DNA of 30,942 bases from Lachnospiraceae bacterium (GCA_017416505.1 JAFQCI010000139.1:1-30942); one strand, 5' to 3'; counted from the stretch's first letter, positions 8,323 through 16,392 are shown. Notes: generated from the sequence alone by a model not told the origin. A program made the numbers and translations.

Positions 8323-9308
8323 GGTGTTTGAACCGCTCCTAAAATTGCATTGATAATGGTTTCTTCGCTGATATTATCTGCTACTGCCGCATAATTTAGT
8401 GTAATACGGTGTCTTAAAACACTATGTATCAATGCCTTTACATCGTCCGGTATCACATAATTTCTGCAACACATAACCGCCATTGCCTTGGATACTTCCA
8501 TAAGGGCAATGGCACCTCTTGTACTTGCTCCCATGGTAACATACTCTGCTAATTCAGGAGAAATAAATCTCTCCGGATATCTGGTGGCATTGATAATGGC
8601 AATGATATATCTTTTAATGGAATCATCCATATACACCCTTTTCACAAACTGTTGCAGATACACCACATCCGAAAGTTCCACCACCGATTTCTGTGGGGTA
8701 AAAGCATCCTGCTCGATTCGGTTTAAAATTTCAAATTCCTCATTTATATTTGGATACATCAGTTTTTCTTTTAATAAGAATCTATCTAACTGTGCTTCTG
8801 CTAACAAATAGGTTCCTTCCTGTTCGATGGGATTTTGTGTTGCTATCACGGTAAAAATATCCGGCATCTTATACATACTGCCCCCAATGGTAACCTGATG
8901 CTCCTGCATTACTTCAAGCATGGCACTTTGGGTCTTGGCACTGGAACGGTTGATTTCATCTAATAATACGAAATTTGCATATACCGGTCCTAATTTTGTT
9001 TCAAAGGAATTGGTAGAATAATTTAGTACCTGTGTACCAATGATATCACTAGGAAGTAAGTCTGGTGTGCATTGAATTCTTGAAAAACTTCCATTTACCG
9101 CCTCTGTTATGGTCTTGGCTGCGGTTGTTTTGGCAAGTCCCGGTACAGACTCAAGTAAAATGTGTCCGTTACACATAATGGTGGCAAACAAGGCAGTTCC
9201 AAGATGCACCTGTCCTACCATCTTTTTATAATAGTAATCCCTCATTTTAATTAATATGTCTTTGCTCTTTTGAATTTCTGCTTCTGTAATTCTCTCCATG
9301 TTCTGCAT
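8319..9308 (-). CDS. moxR: MoxR-family AAA+ ATPase
   Basis: The 329-residue protein is of normal length for the MoxR AAA+ family. The Walker A is ESVPGLAKTT (about 53-62) and Walker B FVLLDEINRSS (about 113-123), followed by AKTQSAMLEVMQE, and sensor 1 is VIATQNPIEQEGTYLL. The C-terminal lid has the arginine-bearing segment STRGAIAL. MoxR ATPases are chaperone-like and act on VWA-domain partners, here encoded by the following genes. It is the first gene of the operon; GGTGAGGAG lies 9 bases before the ATG. I could not find a convincing sigma-A promoter in the 260 bases upstream. Confidence 0.9.
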   Translation of the reverse strand: MQNMERITEAEIQKSKDILIKMRDYYYKKMVGQVHLGTALFATIMCNGHILLESVPGLAKTTAAKTITEAVNGSFSRIQCTPDLLPSDIIGTQVLNYSTNSFETKLGPVYANFVLLDEINRSSAKTQSAMLEVMQEHQVTIGGSMYKMPDIFTVIATQNPIEQEGTYLLAEAQLDRFLLKEKLMYPNINEEFEILNRIEQDAFTPQKSVVELSDVVYLQQFVKRVYMDDSIKRYIIAIINATRYPERFISPELAEYVTMGASTRGAIALMEVSKAMAVMCCRNYVIPDDVKALIHSVLRHRITLNYAAVADNISEETIINAILGAVQTP

Positions 9309-9494
9309 TTTTTAATTCTCCTCACCTTTCTTCTTTCGATATGACTGCGTTCTTATGTAGTTCATTCATCTCAATAATCCCAGCCACACCCTATATATCC
9401 TAACAAATTTTTTGTTTACTTTCCAGTCATTTATCTTATTAATTATGTCCCATATTTTAAAATCCTTTATTCATAAGGTATGACACAATATAAC

Positions 9495-9525
9495 TTAGCA
9501 GGTAATCGATACGACTACCTGCTAA
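9495..9525 (-). terminator. Hairpin after the decayed propeller gene
   Basis: There is a perfect 10-bp stem TTAGCAGGTA/TACCTGCTAA with an 11-base loop. The T tract after it on the minus strand is weak, so termination is uncertain. The arms repeat those of the terminator at 10944, consistent with duplication of the whole unit. Confidence 0.5.
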
Positions 9526-9568
9526 TCTCTGAATAAAATGCTATTTATTTTTACATTCTAACATTCTT

Positions 9569-10474
9569 TTAGTACTCTATTGAAAACTCTAATGTTTCTA
9601 TCAGATTCTTATCTTCACTAACAAAAACCGCATTTTCTTCCTCTGCAAAATAGTAACAATCAGAAAGTTCTATACTGGCAATTTCTTTTACCTTAGTTGG
9701 ATCCTTAATATCAAACATAGTTAATCTTACACTTTTTCTATCCCCACTTTCTTCATCTAGATCATATCCAATACCAAGCAACATTCCATCTCCATATGAA
9801 CGCAAAAATCTACACGCTCCTATCCTTTCATCCATATCTGTCTGCTCATTTAGGTATTCGTCTATTTTTGTAAATCCAATGTAATCTATTTTATTCTCAA
9901 GATATTCAAGCTCCACGATTCCTCTAAGCTCTTCTCCATCTATAGCTATGGATAATATGGAATAAATACGATTTTCATTAATATAAAGCAATCCAGCTCC
10001 AGAATCAATCATGATCTTATCTGTTACCTTTTTCTCCTTTAAATCGATTATACTGGCAATCAAAGATGCGGAAAAATCCTCTTTTAATATAACACGTTCC
10101 TCTGCATCATTAAATTCTTCTCCTTCTACCTTTGGTACATTAGAACGGTAAGTAGTGTAATCTGTAAAGAAATAAAGATAATCATCCTTTACTTTAGCAC
10201 TCTTATAACAGCCTGACTGTTCTATTTTTTTCTCAAATACGGGATTTTCTTTATCTTCAATGTTATAAATAATGACATTCGTAGTAGCCTTTGACTTTTC
10301 TTCGTCATATTCATCCGTATAAGATAAATCATAATAATATTTCCAACCAACTTGTTCAAACAAAATTAATTGCTGATCCTTTATACACATTTCTACATAA
10401 TATGAGTTGTTTTCATCCTTATCGTTATCCTCGTTTAGCATGATACTTCCAATGGTCTTAAGACCATTTTTCAT
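9569..10474 (-). pseudogene. Decayed third copy of the beta-propeller protein (main part)
   Basis: The open frame of 301 codons aligns by eye with segments of the two intact propeller proteins: LKTIGSI with LKVVGSI, KVKDDYLYFFTDYTTYR with RVKDDYLYLFTEYTTYR, IDLKEKKVTDKIM with VDLKKKEVTDKIM, and YGDGMLLGIGYDLDEE with YGDGLLLGIGYDADEE. It lacks the opening propeller segment (the TNVQVEGIDEADVIKTDGEY block), the DLSDPYHPVLAG block and most of the last blade, so about half the family length is missing. The preceding frame (10458-10703) holds the membrane anchor and overlaps it out of frame. It may still be translated, but an intact propeller cannot form. Confidence 0.7.
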
Positions 10475-10703
10475 ACGTCATACTTCCCGCCTCTATCTGC
10501 TCTTCTTCACTTACCTCTTCTTTCATGATTTTCTCTTCACTTACCTCTACTGTATGTAAAGGCCTAATTTCCTCTACTTTCTCAGAATCCTTTTCATTCC
10601 ATTTTCGATATCCATAAATGCCACCAATTATTACCACTACACCACATAAAATCGCTATAACACTAACCTTCTTACAAAATTTACTTATTCTTTTATCATA
10701 CAT
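10458..10703 (-). pseudogene. Membrane-anchor fragment of the decayed propeller gene
   Basis: From the ATG at 10703 the frame encodes about 81 residues with one membrane helix (ISKFCKKVSVIAILCGVVVI, then IGGIYGYRKW). It matches the anchor of the 694-residue paralogue (IIAYGGIYGYGKWKEE). The tail is a Glu-rich linker that runs out at 10458, overlapping the following fragment by 17 bases in a different frame. No anti-sigma N-terminus is left. It is read as the N-terminal half of a gene broken by deletion and frameshift. Confidence 0.6.
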
Positions 10704-10821
10704 CTCTCTCCACTTCCTCTCGTTGATAGGCATCCAATACGGTTTCCGCCACGATATCCTCCGCATCCTGGGTACGATTTAAAAGATACAATGCAAAATG
10801 ATATAAATCCTTATAAAATTG
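10704..10821 (-). pseudogene. Remnant of a duplicated ECF sigma-factor gene
   Basis: The DNA from about 10732 to 10810 is nearly identical to the sigma gene at 15640-15710, including the stretch encoding DLYHFALYLL and AEDIVAETVLDAY. The start codon, region 2 end and the whole sigma-4 region are missing, and the sequence passes directly into the membrane-anchor fragment. This shows that the third unit was once a copy of sigma factor plus propeller gene and lost its sigma factor by deletion. Confidence 0.75.
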
Positions 10822-10901
10822 CGAAACTAAAATATTTTATGTGAAAGTGATACAAAATAAACAAAATATCACTGACACCTTTCAATGCATTTCATAAATA
10901 T

Positions 10902-10930
10902 AGTGTATGATTTTTTCTAAATTGTTGCAA
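10902..10930 (-). promoter_or_regulatory. Copy 2 of the propeller-locus promoter
   Basis: TTGCAA (10930-10925), a 17-bp spacer and TACACT (10907-10902) lie on the minus strand, with the flanking sequence almost identical to the copy before the sigma gene at 15941. It now faces the decayed copy. Confidence 0.6.
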
Positions 10931-10943
10931 GAAATTAAAAAAA

Positions 10944-10974
10944 ATAGCAGGTAACCACATTGATTACCTGCTAT
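10944..10974 (-). terminator. Terminator of the second propeller gene
   Basis: A perfect 11-bp stem (ATAGCAGGTAA/TTACCTGCTAT) with a 9-base loop is followed on the minus strand by eight T residues. It lies about 20 bases after the stop at 10996. Confidence 0.85.
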
Positions 10975-10995
10975 ATAATAGGATGGATTAAGATT

Positions 10996-12882
10996 TCAAT
11001 AAAGCTCCAGCCTCTCCACCAAGGAACCATCCTCCGTCGAAAATGCTTTTACTTCTTTCCCATTCACCACATACAATACATCATCAATATACACCCCTCT
11101 TGTACTATATCTTAAATCTTCCTCTTTCATATTTACCATAAATTCTCCATTTTCAAAAGAAAGCCAATGAAAGTATGTGTCTACACCTTCATGGGTGGTA
11201 ATTCCTATAACATTCTTATCAGCACCGGCCAGTAACTCCTTTGCGTCTTTGTCAAAAGTACCGCCTTCCCAGATGCACACACTGGTAATTTCCTTTAGTT
11301 CCATTGGATTACTGATATCATACATGGTCAACTTTAATCCTGTATTTGGGTACTCTCTCTCTTCATCGTATTCATATTCAATGCCAAGCAACTTATCAGA
11401 ACCATAATACTGTAAATACTTCGTAGTGATAGCTTTCTTCATGGTCCCTGCCAATACCGGATGATATGGATCCGTTAAATCAGCTACAACCACCCGTTCC
11501 TCATCCCTGTATGTATTAATATAAATCATATCTCCTACAAAGATACAGTTATACACGGCTTCATCCGATGCCAAATTATCGATACGTCCCACTTCTTTCA
11601 TATTCTCATCAAAAACGTATAAGCAACCTATTTTTTCCCGTTTCGAAGTACTGCTTCCTGTAGTTTTATCCTTGTCTGCATCCGCATAATACTCCGGATA
11701 AACCTGTGTCATCAATCGTAAGAATCCATCTTTTTCCTCCATAAAATACTCATCGTAAACGGTTCCTTTTACTTTCGTTTTTCCAACATACTCCAGATTC
11801 CCTTCCTGGTATGAAATTTTTACAACATCCTCATATTTTATCGAATCTGACACCAAAGAATAAATATTTCCTTCACTAACGTAAAATAAATCCGAACCGG
11901 AGGTAATCATCATCTTATCAACTACTTTCTTCTCCTTTACATCTACTGCACTGATAAGCAAAGACTCTGAATCCCCTCCATCAAGCATCACACATATTTC
12001 TTCACATTTCATTTCCTTTCCAAAAACAACCGGAACATAGGCATCATAATCCATAATACTTTTCGGACAATAGGTATTATATTCTGCAAAAAGATACAAA
12101 TAGTCACCTTTCATTCTGGAATCCAGATAATAACCATCTTGTACCATTTCCTTTTCTAACACAGGATTCTCTTTATCCATAATATCATATATAGATACTT
12201 TAATCTTTGGTTCAATCCTTTCTGCCCTGCATTCCCAGTATATATAACAATCATAATGATCCGTGTCCATACTTTCTATGATAATTAATTGCTCACCTCT
12301 TACATACATGCCTTTATAATAACAACCTTCTTCTTTTTCCAATGGAATACTGCTTACTTCTTTTAATTCTTTCCTTGTATCTACAATATTAATTTCATCA
12401 TAAGATAAGATATAAAGGTACTCTCCATCCGTTTTTATGTCATCTGCCTCATCAACCCCTGCTATCTGCACATTAGTGGCATAATAAGTACTTCCATCTG
12501 AAGTTTTCACCTCAGTCTGCCGAGCCACCCGGGAATCCATACTATTTTCTTTCGGCGGACAGATTTGATACATAGTACCTCTCTCACGCCACGTCTCAAC
12601 ACAATACTGATTCGGAATTACTTCTCCATATTCTTTCGCCCACCTATACCAATCTTTCTGCGACTGAAACCGGGCCGTAATCTGATTCGCCTGTTTCAAT
12701 ACCTCTTTACAAAGGGACTCACTTTTCGTTAATTTCTTCCCGGATTCACCTTGTTTCCATTTTCCAAAACCACAGACCATCAATACAACACATAGAAAAA
12801 CTGCCACACCGGTTAAAACACGATACACCGGTTTTCCCGGTTTCTTTCTCTTCTTCTCCACTTTTTTCTCTGTTTTTTTCAT
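10996..12882 (-). CDS. Membrane-anchored beta-propeller protein, second copy (no anti-sigma N-terminus)
   Basis: From the ATG at 12882 the protein has 628 residues; that start has GTGAGG six bases upstream, and an ATG two codons earlier or a TTG at 12933 are alternatives. A short Lys-rich cytosolic tail is followed by one membrane helix (about 20-40, YRVLTGVAVFLCVVLMVCGF). The large outer domain has the opening motif of the C-terminal beta-propeller family (Beta_propel, PF09826): ATNVQIAGVDEADDIKTDGE, then YLYILSYDEINIVD. Six or so WD-like segments follow (DLTDPYHPVLAGTM, LTMYDISNPMELKEIT). It parallels the 13184 protein almost end to end but lacks the anti-sigma-like N-terminus. It has its own promoter copy at 13001 and its own terminator. 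The ligand is unknown. Confidence 0.8.
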   Translation of the reverse strand: MKKTEKKVEKKRKKPGKPVYRVLTGVAVFLCVVLMVCGFGKWKQGESGKKLTKSESLCKEVLKQANQITARFQSQKDWYRWAKEYGEVIPNQYCVETWRERGTMYQICPPKENSMDSRVARQTEVKTSDGSTYYATNVQIAGVDEADDIKTDGEYLYILSYDEINIVDTRKELKEVSSIPLEKEEGCYYKGMYVRGEQLIIIESMDTDHYDCYIYWECRAERIEPKIKVSIYDIMDKENPVLEKEMVQDGYYLDSRMKGDYLYLFAEYNTYCPKSIMDYDAYVPVVFGKEMKCEEICVMLDGGDSESLLISAVDVKEKKVVDKMMITSGSDLFYVSEGNIYSLVSDSIKYEDVVKISYQEGNLEYVGKTKVKGTVYDEYFMEEKDGFLRLMTQVYPEYYADADKDKTTGSSTSKREKIGCLYVFDENMKEVGRIDNLASDEAVYNCIFVGDMIYINTYRDEERVVVADLTDPYHPVLAGTMKKAITTKYLQYYGSDKLLGIEYEYDEEREYPNTGLKLTMYDISNPMELKEITSVCIWEGGTFDKDAKELLAGADKNVIGITTHEGVDTYFHWLSFENGEFMVNMKEEDLRYSTRGVYIDDVLYVVNGKEVKAFSTEDGSLVERLELY

Positions 12883-13000
12883 AGACATCCTCACTTTCGA
12901 AGTTGACACACCCGTTATTACAGATGCTTTCAAATTTTCCCCTTATATAAAATCATAGACAACCTCTTTTTCACTCCAGTAATCTCTTTTTCTTGAATAT

Positions 13001-13029
13001 AGTGTATAATTTCTTGAAGGTTATTGCAA
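13001..13029 (-). promoter_or_regulatory. Copy 3 of the propeller-locus promoter
   Basis: TTGCAA (13029-13024), a 17-bp spacer and TACACT followed by ATATT (13006 down) lie on the minus strand. The spacer has diverged from the other two copies while both boxes and the spacing are kept, which supports a real promoter. Confidence 0.65.
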
Positions 13030-13062
13030 GCTAAATAAAAAATTAATTTTTCCACAAAATAA

Positions 13063-13086
13063 GGATGTGGCTCAAATACCACATCC
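13063..13086 (-). terminator. Terminator of the first propeller gene
   Basis: An 8-bp stem GGATGTGG/CCACATCC with an 8-base loop is followed on the minus strand by TTATTTT. It lies about 100 bases after the stop at 13184. The stretch 12883-13183 holds only this terminator and the promoter at 13001. Confidence 0.6.
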
Positions 13087-13183
13087 CTATCTGCAAATCT
13101 CTTACTTATCTTTTCGCTGTATACCATATTCAAATTCTTTAAAAACATTAGGACATACAATATTAATAAGAAAAATCAAACAG

Positions 13184-15259
13184 TCACTCTAATTCCAATG
13201 TTTCTTTCAAGGAATAATCCTTTAAAGAAATTGCTTTTACTTCCATATTGTTTACGACATACAGTGTGTCACCAATATAAATTCCTCTGGTCTGATAGTG
13301 TGAAATCTGCTCTTGCATATTTGTTTTAAATTCCCCATTCTCATAAGAAAGACAATAATAGTACATATCTCCATCATACCGGTATGTGGTAATACCTATG
13401 ACATTTTTATTGGCATTGGCTAAAATAGCCTTTGCATCACTTATCACATCACTGCATTCCGGAAGGTATGTGCTGGTAATTTCTGTGATATTAGCAGGGT
13501 CATTGATGTCAAACATCGTTAATTTTACACCTTTTCTTCGACCTGTTTCTTCATCCGCATCGTATCCGATACCAAGCAATAAGCCATCCCCATAAGCTTG
13601 TAAGTATTCCGAAAATCCAGGAAGCTTTAATTGTCCTGCTAATACCGGATGGTATGGGTCAGATAAATCCGCTGCAAACAATGGGTCCACCTGTCTAAAG
13701 GTTACGAAATACGCCATATCCCCCATGAACCTGCAGCTATATAAGCTTTCTCCCGGTGCTACATCATCAATGCGTCCTACCTCATTTAAGTTTTCATCTA
13801 AAACATATAATCTGCTTATTTCAACCTCTCCTGCTGTTTCTTCTACATCTTCCCATTCAGCCTCATCATCATAATAATATTCATAATAACAAATATAGGC
13901 TACCAAACGTAAATATCCATCCTTTTCATCCATATAATATTGGTCTGAAATATATCCTTCCACTTCCGTTTTTCCGATATACTCTAATTCATCCTCATGA
14001 TATGCGATTTTTACAATCTGACTATAGTCTTTGTAATTATTATAAGTAGTTACCACACAATAAATATTTTCATCACTTACATAAAACACATTGGAACCGG
14101 AAGTCAGCATTATTTTATCTGTAACTTCTTTCTTCTTTAAATCTACTGCACTGACAATCAAAGAATCTGTAGACTTTCCCTCTGGCAAAATACAAACATC
14201 TGTATAATTTAATTCCTCCCCACAAATTCTTGGAACATAAGCATCGTAATCCTGAATATTCTCTGGACGATAGGTTGTATATTCTGTAAAAAGATACAAA
14301 TAATCATCCTTCACTCTGGAATTCAAATAATAACCATCCTGTACCACTTCTTTTTCCAACACCGGTTTTTCTTTGTTTTCGATATTATAAGTCAATACCT
14401 TGGTACGTTCCTTCTGGTCTTCCTCTACTTTGCATCCATCTTCATCAAACATGATACATTCACCATAATATCCTCCCTTCGTTTCAATAATAATCAACTG
14501 TTCTTCCCTTACATACATTTCATCACAGAAATAATCTTCCTCTTTTTCTACAGAAATGCTTCCCACTACTTTTAATTCTTCTTTTGTATCTACAATATAA
14601 ATTTCATCATCATCTAAGATATAAAGATACTCCCCATCTGTTTTGATAACATCTGCCTCATCGATTCCTTCTACCTGCACATTGGTAGTAGAATAATCAT
14701 CCTTTATTGCACTTTCTTCCTTTGCAGACTCTGAAACATCATTTGTTGCAGATTCCGGCATAGCCATTTCAGCAGAGTATACAACATCTTCATCAATCCA
14801 TCCATTATAACGGTACACTCTATCCGGGTCAACGCCATACTCCTTCGCCCACTCATACCACTCTCGTCGAGCCTCAAGTTCTGCTGAAACCTGGTTTGCC
14901 TCTTCCAGCACCTCTATGCAAAGGGATTCTCTCTCTGTCTGTCCCTTTCCGGACTGCTCTTCCTTCCATTTTCCATAACCATAAATTCCGCCATAAGCAA
15001 TGATTCCACCACAAAGAAAGACCGCTGCACTGGCAGAAACACGATACATCCATTTACGGAATTTCCCTGTTTTCTTATTGAATTCTCCCTCTGTTTTGTT
15101 CTTTTCTTCGTTTTTTCCAGATACCCCTTCATTTATTCCTTCATTTTCTTTTTTGATTCTTTTTACCATATTTTCCGGGCTTAAAGAATCCGGAACCGGA
15201 ATTTCATCCGCCTGTTGCTTTAAAAATTCTTCCAACTCTTTTTCCGTCATATTTTTCAT
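13184..15259 (-). CDS. Anti-sigma-like membrane protein with extracellular beta-propeller
   Basis: The protein has 691 residues from the ATG at 15259; a GTG at 15268 is also possible and neither has a strong ribosome site. Residues 1-40 (EKELEEFLKQQADEIPVPDS, LSPENMVKRI) resemble the cytosolic N-terminus of clostridial membrane anti-sigma proteins. A charged linker, one membrane helix (about 71-95, ending IIAYGGIYGYGKW) and a long outer domain follow. That domain opens with TTNVQVEGIDEADVIKTDGE and has repeated blades such as DLSDPYHPVLAG and VKLTMFDINDPANITEI (Beta_propel family, PF09826). The gene starts 26 bases after the ECF sigma stop. I infer that the N-terminus holds the sigma factor and that the propeller senses an outside signal; neither is proven. 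Confidence 0.8.
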   Translation of the reverse strand: MKNMTEKELEEFLKQQADEIPVPDSLSPENMVKRIKKENEGINEGVSGKNEEKNKTEGEFNKKTGKFRKWMYRVSASAAVFLCGGIIAYGGIYGYGKWKEEQSGKGQTERESLCIEVLEEANQVSAELEARREWYEWAKEYGVDPDRVYRYNGWIDEDVVYSAEMAMPESATNDVSESAKEESAIKDDYSTTNVQVEGIDEADVIKTDGEYLYILDDDEIYIVDTKEELKVVGSISVEKEEDYFCDEMYVREEQLIIIETKGGYYGECIMFDEDGCKVEEDQKERTKVLTYNIENKEKPVLEKEVVQDGYYLNSRVKDDYLYLFTEYTTYRPENIQDYDAYVPRICGEELNYTDVCILPEGKSTDSLIVSAVDLKKKEVTDKIMLTSGSNVFYVSDENIYCVVTTYNNYKDYSQIVKIAYHEDELEYIGKTEVEGYISDQYYMDEKDGYLRLVAYICYYEYYYDDEAEWEDVEETAGEVEISRLYVLDENLNEVGRIDDVAPGESLYSCRFMGDMAYFVTFRQVDPLFAADLSDPYHPVLAGQLKLPGFSEYLQAYGDGLLLGIGYDADEETGRRKGVKLTMFDINDPANITEITSTYLPECSDVISDAKAILANANKNVIGITTYRYDGDMYYYCLSYENGEFKTNMQEQISHYQTRGIYIGDTLYVVNNMEVKAISLKDYSLKETLELE

Positions 15260-15285
15260 ATCTATCACTCACTTTCTATCTCATT

Positions 15286-15786
15286 TTATACCAACCGCTT
15301 TCGTAATTTCTCATAAGCCCTGCTCTGCTTACTTCGTACGGTATTGGCATTCATATGTAACATACTTGCCACTTCTCCACTTTTATAACCTGCAATGACA
15401 ATGAGATTAATAATCAGTCGCTCCTCCTCGTCCAGACAGGACATGGCAATCTGCAAATCCCCTGTTTCTTCAAAATCCTTTGAAGCACCTTCCATTTCCG
15501 GGTCCAGTTCCATTTCTTTATTCAGGTATTCCTTTCGTTTCATACGGCATTTGTTGGACAATATCTTAAATATCCATGCCCGAAAAGATTCCTCTTTCTT
15601 TAATCCCCCTATGGAACGATAGGCATCCAGTACGGTTTCCGCCACGATATCCTCCGCATCCTGGGTATGATTTAAAAGATACAATGCAAAATGATATAAA
15701 TCCTTATAAACTTCTTCGTATAGCTGTCCAAAAGCCTCGACGTCACCTTTTTTGGCTTTTCGAACCAGCATCTTCTCTTCTCCCAT
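15286..15786 (-). CDS. ECF-family RNA polymerase sigma factor
   Basis: The 166-residue protein shows sigma region 2 (about 10-80, with FGQLYEEVYKDLYHFALYLL, then TQDAEDIVAETVLDAYRSI and ESFRAWIFKILSNKCR). A short linker leads to region 4 (about 105-163, with CLDEEERLIINLIVIAGYKS, GEVASMLHMNANTVRSKQSR and AYEKLRKRL) as helix-turn-helix. AAGGAG lies 6 bases before the ATG. The following gene encodes the propeller protein with an anti-sigma-like N-terminus. The promoter upstream (15941) is shared in sequence with the other propeller units, so the sigma factor may control all of them, although the promoter also fits sigma-A. Confidence 0.9.
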   Translation of the reverse strand: MGEEKMLVRKAKKGDVEAFGQLYEEVYKDLYHFALYLLNHTQDAEDIVAETVLDAYRSIGGLKKEESFRAWIFKILSNKCRMKRKEYLNKEMELDPEMEGASKDFEETGDLQIAMSCLDEEERLIINLIVIAGYKSGEVASMLHMNANTVRSKQSRAYEKLRKRLV

Positions 15787-15940
15787 TTCTTTCTCCTTAT
15801 TGCAATAATTTTATTTGGGCAATTACGAAACTAAAATTTTTTATATGAAAGTGATACAAAATATTTTGGTTTTGCAATTACCTAATAATTTCATTGGCAT
15901 CTTCTTTACGCTGACACCTTTCAATGCATTTCATAAATAT

Positions 15941-15969
15941 AGTGTATGATTTTTTCTAAATTGTTGCAA
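15941..15969 (-). promoter_or_regulatory. Copy 1 of the propeller-locus promoter, before the ECF sigma gene
   Basis: TTGCAA (15969-15964), a 17-bp spacer and TACACT (15946-15941) lie on the minus strand. The leader to the sigma gene is about 150 bases. About 60 bases around it are nearly identical to the copy at 10902. Confidence 0.65.
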
Positions 15970-15982
15970 GAAATTAAAAAAA

Positions 15983-16002
15983 CTCTGAAATTATATTCAG
16001 AG
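15983..16002 (-). terminator. Terminator of the toxin mRNA
   Basis: A 7-bp stem CTCTGAA/TTCAGAG is followed on the minus strand by seven T residues. No other minus-strand gene lies between it and the toxin gene, so it most likely ends the toxin transcript, placing the whole antisense RNA inside the toxin 3' untranslated region. Confidence 0.65.
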
Positions 16003-16038
16003 CCTTGAAATTCGTAATAAGATTATATTAAAATATAC

Positions 16039-16067
16039 TTGCAATATATTCAACATAATGCTATTAT
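16039..16067 (+). promoter_or_regulatory. Promoter of the antitoxin RNA
   Basis: TTGCAA (16039-16044), a 17-bp spacer and TATTAT (16062-16067) lie on the plus strand, against the direction of the surrounding genes. Transcription would start near 16074. Confidence 0.7.
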
Positions 16068-16073
16068 ACTTAT

Positions 16074-16178
16074 AGAAGTGGAAAGCACTCACTCCAAAGT
16101 GGATGCTCCCAGCGGTGTTAATTACCTCTTATTAAGAGGCGCCTCCCCTGTTTGCAGACAGGAGAGGCATTTTTATTT
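16074..16178 (+). ncRNA. Antisense RNA antitoxin of a type I toxin-antitoxin module
   Basis: This plus-strand transcript of about 100 bases starts from the promoter at 16039 and ends in a strong intrinsic terminator. The stem is GCCTCCCCTGT (16141-16151) with ACAGGAGAGGC (16158-16168) and a following ATTTTTATTTT. A second small hairpin (CCTCTTATTAAGAGG) precedes the terminator. It converges with the toxin gene, whose stop codon is at 16173, so it is complementary to the toxin mRNA 3' region, as in the TxpA/RatA and BsrE/SR5 pairs of Bacillus. The ends are estimated from promoter and terminator. Confidence 0.7.
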
Positions 16179-16289
16179 TCGCTTATTTCTCTTTTCGAGA
16201 AAGGTAAGCAATGCTATGAGCAAGCCACCAAAGGATGTCAATAAAGACAATATTCCTAAGAAAACCATAATCGTTTCATATGCTGTCAT
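16173..16289 (-). CDS. Holin-like type I toxin, 38 residues
   Basis: The protein reads MTAYETIMVFLGILSLLTSF followed by GGLLIALLTFLEKRNKRK. One membrane helix (about 7-31) is followed by a short basic tail, the layout of the holin-like/TxpA-type toxins of Firmicutes (PF16935 type), which damage the cell membrane when made in excess. The ribosome site GGGAGGTGAT about 5 bases before the ATG is very strong, as usual for such toxins; another ATG two codons upstream is too close to it. The gene faces the antisense RNA at 16074. The toxin promoter is not certain: TACATA near 16307 with TTTGCA 16 bases upstream is one candidate. Confidence 0.85.
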   Translation of the reverse strand: MTAYETIMVFLGILSLLTSFGGLLIALLTFLEKRNKRK

Positions 16290-16347
16290 AAACATCACCT
16301 CCCTCTTATGTATTCTGGCGAACCAATTTGCAAATAGTTAGAAAATG

Positions 16348-16386
16348 AAGCGCAACCGATAACCAGCCTGGGTGTGATTTGCGCTT
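16348..16386. repeat. Stem-loop between the HIT terminator and the toxin gene
   Basis: The arms AAGCGCAA (16348-16355) and TTGCGCTT (16379-16386) form a perfect 8-bp stem around 23 bases that include ACCAGCCTGGGT. It may be part of the toxin mRNA 5' leader or of its promoter region. The role is unknown. Confidence 0.5.
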
Positions 16387-16392
16387 AGAACA

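Noticed and set aside
9309..9494. Promoter for the MoxR operon
   Set aside because: Several TATATA-like and TAAAAT-like boxes occur, but none has a convincing -35 box at the right distance, so none is listed.
12930..13160. Minus-strand open frame of 76 codons between the two propeller genes
   Set aside because: It runs through a terminator hairpin and the promoter copy at 13001, has no ribosome site and resembles no protein.
16039..16341. Plus-strand open frame of 100 codons over the toxin locus
   Set aside because: It starts inside the antisense RNA promoter and reads antisense to the toxin gene; the region is better explained by the RNA and the toxin.
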